This document shows, one piece after another, positions 59,142-64,000 of a stretch of DNA of 64,000 nt. The DNA comes from Candidatus Melainabacteria bacterium (GTDB lineage: Bacteria; Cyanobacteriota; Vampirovibrionia; Obscuribacterales; Obscuribacteraceae), in contig JADJWK010000001.1 of assembly GCA_016716405.1 (NCBI GenBank), forward strand, positions 2,728,001 to 2,792,000. Direction: 5' to 3'. The position numbers and the translations under genes were made by a program. The notes under the pieces were generated by a model. That model did no database searches. It was not told the DNA's origin and saw only the letters and a program-made list of their open reading frames with translations. Each line of letters starts with the position of its first letter. The stretch's first letter is position 1.

Positions 59142-61640
59142 TCAGGCGGCTTTTTCGATGGTTTCCACTTTCTGTACGGTTCCTTCGCGCCCGTCCACTC
59201 TTGCCAGGTCGCCTGTGCGCAGGCAGGTCATGGCACCTTCCACGCAGACGACGGTGGGGATGCCGAGTTCCCTGGCCACTATCGCCGTGTGCGACAGGAG
59301 GCTGCCATATTCCACCACCACGGCTCTTGCCTGGGCGATTAGAGTAATCCAGCCGGGATCGGTGCGGCGCGCCACGAGAATGTCGAAGTCCTCCGTCCTG
59401 ACCTCGTCGGGATCCTCCACAACAAGAACGCGGCCGGTAACGATACCAGGGCAGCAGCCTGTTCCCTGGAGGACATCTTTGCCGACGGTATGACTTTCTT
59501 TCCCTGAGACCGTCTGCCTGGGCTCGAAGCTGAAAGCGTCATTTCTTTCAGTTTCGAAGCGATCGGGCATGGGCGGCTCCTGCATATAGACGGCGAACTG
59601 ATCGCGGCGCAGCCGGCTGAGACCCGCCAGATCGGTTATGGTGGCGGTACCCTCGATGAAGCGCAGGACCTCTTCGATCTCGAGATAGAAAATGTCTTCC
59701 GGCTCTTCCAGCCTGCCTGCCCGGACGAGCTTCTTGCCCATGGCGAGGAAGATCCGGCGTACCGCTCCGAAGACCCTGGTGCGCTCGAAGCGGAGATTCT
59801 CTCTGCGGGCGATATATTTGCGGGCGGCTTCGAGCACCAGCCCGAAAAGCATCTTTGTCAGAGGCTTTTTCGCCAGCCTGGAGGCGACGATCGCCTCGGC
59901 TGCCTGGCGGCGAGCCCGGGAGCTCATTCTATCTGGCGGCTCGGCCGTCTTGCTTTGCAGGCGCGCGGCACTGCGGGCGATGCTTTTCAGGAGGGGCACC
60001 GGATTGTCGTTCAGGGATCGGGTCTCGAGCTTGAGCTCGCCGCTGGTCCTGTCCCCGAAGATTGCCAGATACTCGAGAATGGCGGCCCGGGTGGCGAGGC
60101 TCTCGTCCAGGGCATAGAGACCGGCCCGGTCCATGGCGGCCAGGGCGCCGGTGAGATTCTCCCGTACCGCCAGGGCTGCTATGGCTTCGATTCGCCGGGC
60201 GGGCTCGGTGGAGATGATGCCGGTCTCGTCGCAGAGCAGCTCGTTGTGGATGCCGTATGTATCTATTAGGCGCGTGCAGAGTGTACGGAGCAAGCCGAAG
60301 GCGATCATGGCGAAAAAGTCGTTGATGATTGGCGCATCCCACTGGCGCAGCAGGTCGGACTCGAGTTTGCGATAGACAGCCGCGAGCTCGAAGATGTTCA
60401 TCGTCTCGATCTCGGAGGTTTGATCGAGGGCCCGGTCCAGACGAGTCTTGAACAGGGCGGTGCGGCGCTCGAGGGTGAAGAGATTGACCAGGAGCCCGAA
60501 GCAGGCTGCGACCAGGTGGATTCTATCCATTAAAATCGATTTTGATTCTGCTTCCGGTTCTTCTTCGATCAGATCTCTCGGGAGGCTTTCTTTTACCCCC
60601 ATCATCTGCTCCATGAAAAGACGGTTGCTCTTGTAGCCTGGGAACATGGCCAGGAGACGGTACCAGTTCAGGAGGTTGTAATAGATTCTGCCTCGCGGAA
60701 AGCCGATCATGCGCGAGAAGATCCTGCCGTTATTCTCGATCTTGCCTTTCGGGACGCCCATAATCAGGGCGAATTGCTCGTAGACATTCTGATAGGCAGT
60801 GCGCGCCAGGGAGAACGTCAGAGGGGTGGTTACCCCGGGATAGCTCTCGGCGATATTGCTGTTGTCCCATATATCGATGGCGGTCTTTTCGGCCAGAGTG
60901 GTGATCGGCCTTGCCTGGAGGATATAGAGACTTCCGTCTTCGATGGCCCATTCGATGTCCTGGGGAGAGCCGAATAAGGCGCCTGTTTCTCTGGCAAGCT
61001 TCGCTATGGCATCGAGCTGGTCCCCTGTAAGGATATCTTCGCCCCGGACCTCCACCGTCCCGTCTCCAAGGGTGTATTCGCTGGCTGATTGCCGGCCGCT
61101 TACCAGCGAATCCGCCAGTCCCGGAACCGCTGCAATGACTATCTTGTTCCGGTCTCCGCTTATCGGGCAGGCACCGAAAGCGACACCGGCGAATCGCGGG
61201 TCGAGCATGGTCTGCACGATCACAGCCGGGGGAGCTTTCTCGGTCGTATCGATTTTGTTGAGCTTGCGATAAGCGTCGGCTCTTCCCGAGCGGCCCGAGT
61301 CGATTACAGCCCGGGCGGCCTGCAGGAGGTCCCTGGGCTCGACATTCAGCCTGGTCTCGAACTGTCCGGCAAATGAATGTCTGGCTCCGTCTTCCTCGCG
61401 GCTGGAGCTGCGGACCGCCAGCTGTCCGGAAGGCAGGCTGCGCAGAGCACGGCGCAGGCGCCAGCGATCTCTTGTGCCCAGCTCCAGGCTGTTTCCTTCC
61501 TGAGCATCTGTGGCCGGAACGATGGCGAACCATGCCGGTACCGGGAAGTTGTTTCTCTCCAAGATCGCCAGGTTGCCGGCTTTGGCTCCCAGGTCGCTTC
61601 GCTCCATTCTCTCTTTGCCGCTGGCTATAACGCTTTTCAT
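59142..61640 (-). CDS. PEP-synthase/rifampin-phosphotransferase-like protein
   Basis: 832 residues in three parts: an ATP-grasp-like PPDK N-terminal domain (1-265: LAVRSSSREEDGARHSFAGQ, AFGACPISGDRN, IEWAIEDGSLYILQARPITT), a helical middle of about 420 residues, and the C-terminal swivelling phosphohistidine domain (about 735-825: VEYGSLLSHTAIVARELGIP, with the catalytic His). The usual PEP/pyruvate barrel of PEP synthase is absent, so it resembles rifampin phosphotransferase or AMP/Pi-releasing phosphotransferases, which phosphorylate small molecules with ATP. Here the substrate could be a pathway intermediate of the operon. ATGA overlap with the UbiA gene. Confidence 0.85.
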   Translation of the reverse strand: MKSVIASGKERMERSDLGAKAGNLAILERNNFPVPAWFAIVPATDAQEGNSLELGTRDRWRLRRALRSLPSGQLAVRSSSREEDGARHSFAGQFETRLNVEPRDLLQAARAVIDSGRSGRADAYRKLNKIDTTEKAPPAVIVQTMLDPRFAGVAFGACPISGDRNKIVIAAVPGLADSLVSGRQSASEYTLGDGTVEVRGEDILTGDQLDAIAKLARETGALFGSPQDIEWAIEDGSLYILQARPITTLAEKTAIDIWDNSNIAESYPGVTTPLTFSLARTAYQNVYEQFALIMGVPKGKIENNGRIFSRMIGFPRGRIYYNLLNWYRLLAMFPGYKSNRLFMEQMMGVKESLPRDLIEEEPEAESKSILMDRIHLVAACFGLLVNLFTLERRTALFKTRLDRALDQTSEIETMNIFELAAVYRKLESDLLRQWDAPIINDFFAMIAFGLLRTLCTRLIDTYGIHNELLCDETGIISTEPARRIEAIAALAVRENLTGALAAMDRAGLYALDESLATRAAILEYLAIFGDRTSGELKLETRSLNDNPVPLLKSIARSAARLQSKTAEPPDRMSSRARRQAAEAIVASRLAKKPLTKMLFGLVLEAARKYIARRENLRFERTRVFGAVRRIFLAMGKKLVRAGRLEEPEDIFYLEIEEVLRFIEGTATITDLAGLSRLRRDQFAVYMQEPPMPDRFETERNDAFSFEPRQTVSGKESHTVGKDVLQGTGCCPGIVTGRVLVVEDPDEVRTEDFDILVARRTDPGWITLIAQARAVVVEYGSLLSHTAIVARELGIPTVVCVEGAMTCLRTGDLARVDGREGTVQKVETIEKAA

Positions 61641-62599
61641 AGTGCACCTTCGATGGTGGTGGTGATGATCGAGAGCAGGCAGGGGATGAAGCCCACCGCC
61701 AGATAAGTCATCAGGGTGAAAACACCCGAGGCTGTCTCGATGCTCCTGGCCGACCGGCAGGTTCGCCTGTCGAGATAGACCAGGGCCGATCTTGCCGAGA
61801 AGAGGAGGACCGGTGCCATGACCGCTGCCGTGACCAGGGTATGTCCTGTCAGAGATGCGGTCTTGAGGGCAAAACCGGTGGCGGCGGAGACGGCTCCCAG
61901 CCAGACAGTCATTGCCCCGCCGGGACCCCAGAGGCTGCTATAGGTCTCGACTCCGGCTCTTTCTTCTTCCGTGCCGCGTATTTTTCTGCCGACTTCGATC
62001 ACGATCCCGAGCATGAAGCTGGTAGCGAAAAAATAGAGAAGGGAAGACGGTGGTGCCGTGCCCGCTACCAGCCAGTGGCAGGAGGTGATGAAAAAATCCG
62101 TGAAGAAAAGGACCAGCATGTGGCTCACCATATACAGTGCCGGGTGAGCTTTCAGGAAGCGCGGGCAGAAGAACTCAAAGGTCATAAGGGTCATATAGAG
62201 GTAGCAGAGAAGCAGGGGCACCAGCAGCGCTGCCGACAGGGACAGGGCCAGGGTGATCTGCAGACCGGCGAAAACGATACCCAGGGTCCTGAGCTCGCTC
62301 AGGGAGACCAGACCCCTGGGCACCGGTCTTTCCGGATGGAGCAGGGCGTCGGTCTCCCGGTCTTTGAACTCATCGCAGATGCGGAGCTGGGCGAATAGAA
62401 GGATCGAGACACCGAAAGCAACCAGGAACATATGCGGAGTGACAGCGGCAGCCGATGCTCCGGCGACCATGAAAGAGACTGCCAGCCCCGAAAAGGAGAA
62501 GGCAGCCACCAGGGGCAGATACTGCCTGAGAGGAAAGCGCTCCTCCTGGTATATATTGAATCGGGTCAGGTAAGGCAATATTCTGATGTTCACTTTCAA
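61637..62599 (-). CDS. UbiA-family prenyltransferase, first gene of the operon
   Basis: 320 residues, about nine helices. The first aspartate motif is RICDEFKDRETDALLHPERP and the second VIEVGRKIRGTEEERAG, both diverged from the NDxxD forms of quinone enzymes. LSLSAALLVPLLLCYLYMTL is one of the helices. TTG start at 62599 (GTG at 62593 is the alternative). Adjacent, 4-base overlap, to the phosphotransferase-like gene. It would join a prenyl diphosphate to the operon's acceptor. It is not a duplicate of the UbiA at 52653; similarity is limited to the motifs. Confidence 0.85.
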   Translation of the reverse strand: MKVNIRILPYLTRFNIYQEERFPLRQYLPLVAAFSFSGLAVSFMVAGASAAAVTPHMFLVAFGVSILLFAQLRICDEFKDRETDALLHPERPVPRGLVSLSELRTLGIVFAGLQITLALSLSAALLVPLLLCYLYMTLMTFEFFCPRFLKAHPALYMVSHMLVLFFTDFFITSCHWLVAGTAPPSSLLYFFATSFMLGIVIEVGRKIRGTEEERAGVETYSSLWGPGGAMTVWLGAVSAATGFALKTASLTGHTLVTAAVMAPVLLFSARSALVYLDRRTCRSARSIETASGVFTLMTYLAVGFIPCLLSIITTTIEGAL

Positions 62600-62722
62600 T
62601 CACTCTCGATCATTCGCCATGAAGTATCAGAAGAGAGGGGTCCCCTCTTCCGGTCCATAACTACAGTGTAGTGATCCCGGGGCTCTTTGTTCCCGGGCTT
62701 AAACAGTTTGAGCACTGTTGAA

Positions 62723-64000
62723 TCAGGTGCTGGCTTTCACCTGGATGCTCCGGTTGCTCCAGGTGTCCTGCTTCGGCTTGGGGATATGCAGATAGATCGA
62801 CTGCAGGAGACCCACCGCCACGAGATCCACCAGCAGCGCCGTGCCTCCGTAACTGAGAAATGGCAGGGGCACGCCTGTTACTGGCATGATTCCCATGGTC
62901 ATGCCCATATTGACGAAAGAGTGGAAGACGAACATGCACATGAGCCCGATAGCCATGGCGGAGCCCGCCGGGTCGCCCCGGCAGCGGAAGGCGATGATCA
63001 GGGCTCTCATCGAGATGACTGCATAAGCCAGAACGACCAGGGCCGAGATCTTGAAACCCAGCTCCTCACCGACCACCGCATAGATGAAGTCGGTGTGGCG
63101 CTCCGGAATGAAGGCGCCCTGGCTCTGATCCCCTTTGCCCAGTCCCGTTCCGGTGACGCCCCCGGAGCCGATGGCGATCAGGCTCTGGAGAATGTGATAG
63201 CCGGAGCCCCGGGGATCGGCATAAGGATTGACGAAACTGGTGAGACGTTTTTGCTGGTATTCCTTGAGATGTCCCCAGAGATGCTCCCGGGCCTCCCCGG
63301 CACCGAAATTCACCGCCACCACGCCGGCGATGAGAATGAGCCTGACAAAGATATTCCAGTCCTTGACTCGCCAGAATAGCAGGAGGAAAACTGCCAGACC
63401 GCCCAGGAAGTAATGCCACCAGTCGATATTGACGGCATTGAGAATGAGGCTGAATCCAGGGCTTGTCAAAAGGATTATGTCGGCAACCGTGGCCCCCATC
63501 CAGAAAGACATGCCCATGAAGACTGCGGCGAAAGTCAGGGAAGTGCCCAGGTCGGGCTGCTTGAAAACCAGGAAGGCCGGAGGCACAGTGATGATAGCGA
63601 GCTTGAATATGTCCCAGAAGCTCCTGATCGGGAAATATTTGAGCCAGGCCGCCAGGGTGAAGATGACGACGATCTTGGAGAGCTCGGAGGGCTGCAGGGT
63701 GATGGGACCGAGCGAAAGCCAGCGCTGGGCGCCCTGGGCGGCGTGACCCTTGAGCATGACCGCCAGGAGCAGGCCCAGATTGGCGGTATAAATGATCGGG
63801 ATAACCCAGGGCTTTACCCAGAATCGGTAAGGAACCCGGCTGCAGATGATCATCAGAGCCAGTCCGACCCAGAAGAAGTCGAGCTGTTTCTCGTAATACC
63901 CGTAGGTCTGCTCCGAGAATCTCAGCACCGTCAGACCGGTGTAGATCAGGAAGCCGGTGGCTCCCAGAAGCCAGATGTCTATGCCCGCGGTAAGCCGCGA
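62723..64000 (-). CDS. rodA: RodA/FtsW-family peptidoglycan glycosyltransferase, cut by the right window edge
   Basis: SEDS polymerase in the inner membrane that makes glycan strands for cell elongation. The frame stays open to base 64000 (SRLTAGIDIWLLGATGFLIY), so the true start lies outside the window; GTG 63928 is internal. Family motifs: LGPITLQPSELSKI, KQPDLGTSLTF, GSGYHILQSLIAIGSGG, PERHTDFIYAVVGEELGF and MPVTGVPLPFLSYGGTALLV. RodA rather than FtsW is supported by the GHLKEYQQKRL-NP segment. It is followed after 123 bases by the UbiA-led operon, on the same strand, with GC-rich hairpins between. Confidence 0.88.
   Translation of the reverse strand, partial: SRLTAGIDIWLLGATGFLIYTGLTVLRFSEQTYGYYEKQLDFFWVGLALMIICSRVPYRFWVKPWVIPIIYTANLGLLLAVMLKGHAAQGAQRWLSLGPITLQPSELSKIVVIFTLAAWLKYFPIRSFWDIFKLAIITVPPAFLVFKQPDLGTSLTFAAVFMGMSFWMGATVADIILLTSPGFSLILNAVNIDWWHYFLGGLAVFLLLFWRVKDWNIFVRLILIAGVVAVNFGAGEAREHLWGHLKEYQQKRLTSFVNPYADPRGSGYHILQSLIAIGSGGVTGTGLGKGDQSQGAFIPERHTDFIYAVVGEELGFKISALVVLAYAVISMRALIIAFRCRGDPAGSAMAIGLMCMFVFHSFVNMGMTMGIMPVTGVPLPFLSYGGTALLVDLVAVGLLQSIYLHIPKPKQDTWSNRSIQVKAST

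Noticed and set aside
62600..62722. Possible terminator after RodA
   Set aside because: Several GC-rich palindromes are present (CCCGGG pairs, AGAGGGG/CCCCTCT) but none is followed by a T run, so I do not call a terminator.
1..64000. CRISPR arrays, insertion sequences, prophage or integrative elements
   Set aside because: No regularly spaced repeats, transposase or integrase motifs were seen in any frame; the tandem repeats found are short and local.

Overview
The window is 64 kb of GC-rich bacterial chromosome, densely packed with genes on both strands. I found no rRNA, tRNA, CRISPR array, prophage or insertion sequence. The envelope looks Gram-negative: an arabinose-5-phosphate isomerase for Kdo synthesis, a cytochrome c lipoprotein and many Sec signal peptides. 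The content also includes two Hanks-type kinases fused to sensor-like repeats, many secreted TPR/LRR proteins, a secreted caspase-like protease, M16/M48/PHP enzymes and a PerR-like Fur repressor. This mix resembles non-photosynthetic Cyanobacteriota of the Melainabacteria/Obscuribacterales type. That assignment is a judgement from gene content only; another large-genome, signalling-rich phylum is possible.

Layout. 1-9.4 kb: the N-terminal part of an M16 peptidase running off the left edge, a frameshifted repeat protein, an M20 peptidase, a DUF1963 protein, a large LRR+TPR protein divergent from an unknown protein, a caspase-like protein and a zinc-ribbon protein with a strongly structured leader. 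9.7-21.9 kb: a PHP-domain protein, a frameshifted hypothetical gene, secreted TPR and glycine-rich proteins, an NDUFA9-like reductase, a full-length M16 peptidase and a lethal-factor-like metalloprotease. 22.0-25.8 kb: a tightly coupled operon of a TusA-like protein, a DsrE-like protein and a TusA-MetE fusion, followed by a TPR protein and a methyltransferase. 25.9-34.5 kb: a GspE/MshE N-domain repeat protein facing a degenerate GGDEF protein, a START-like protein, PBP4, a broken small ORF, a thioesterase, a MATE pump and rubrerythrin. 34.5-45 kb: a Fur/PerR-type regulator with matching operators upstream of itself and of rubrerythrin, a prion-like protein, a LysM-like protein, a quinone oxidoreductase/MnmD/sugar-porter operon, an M48 protease, an L,D-transpeptidase and a kinase-LRR receptor. 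45-54 kb: a DUF1573-cytochrome c lipoprotein, a TPR protein, a truncated sigma-70-like protein, KdsD, a kinase with a PQQ-type propeller and a UbiA-family prenyltransferase.

54.2-62.6 kb holds the most system-like locus: six co-oriented, mostly overlapping genes. In transcription order they are a UbiA prenyltransferase, a PEP-synthase-like phosphotransferase, a BtaA/DUF3419 aminocarboxypropyl transferase, a phytol/dolichol-kinase-like membrane protein with a second membrane domain, a GNAT-like protein and an AMP-forming ligase. I read this as an undescribed lipid or prenyl-lipid biosynthetic operon. RodA lies just upstream and runs off the right edge.

Three reading frames (around 864, 13016 and 31496) are interrupted by small lesions. 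They are either real decay or indel errors in the assembly, and should be settled with reads before the genes are called pseudogenes.
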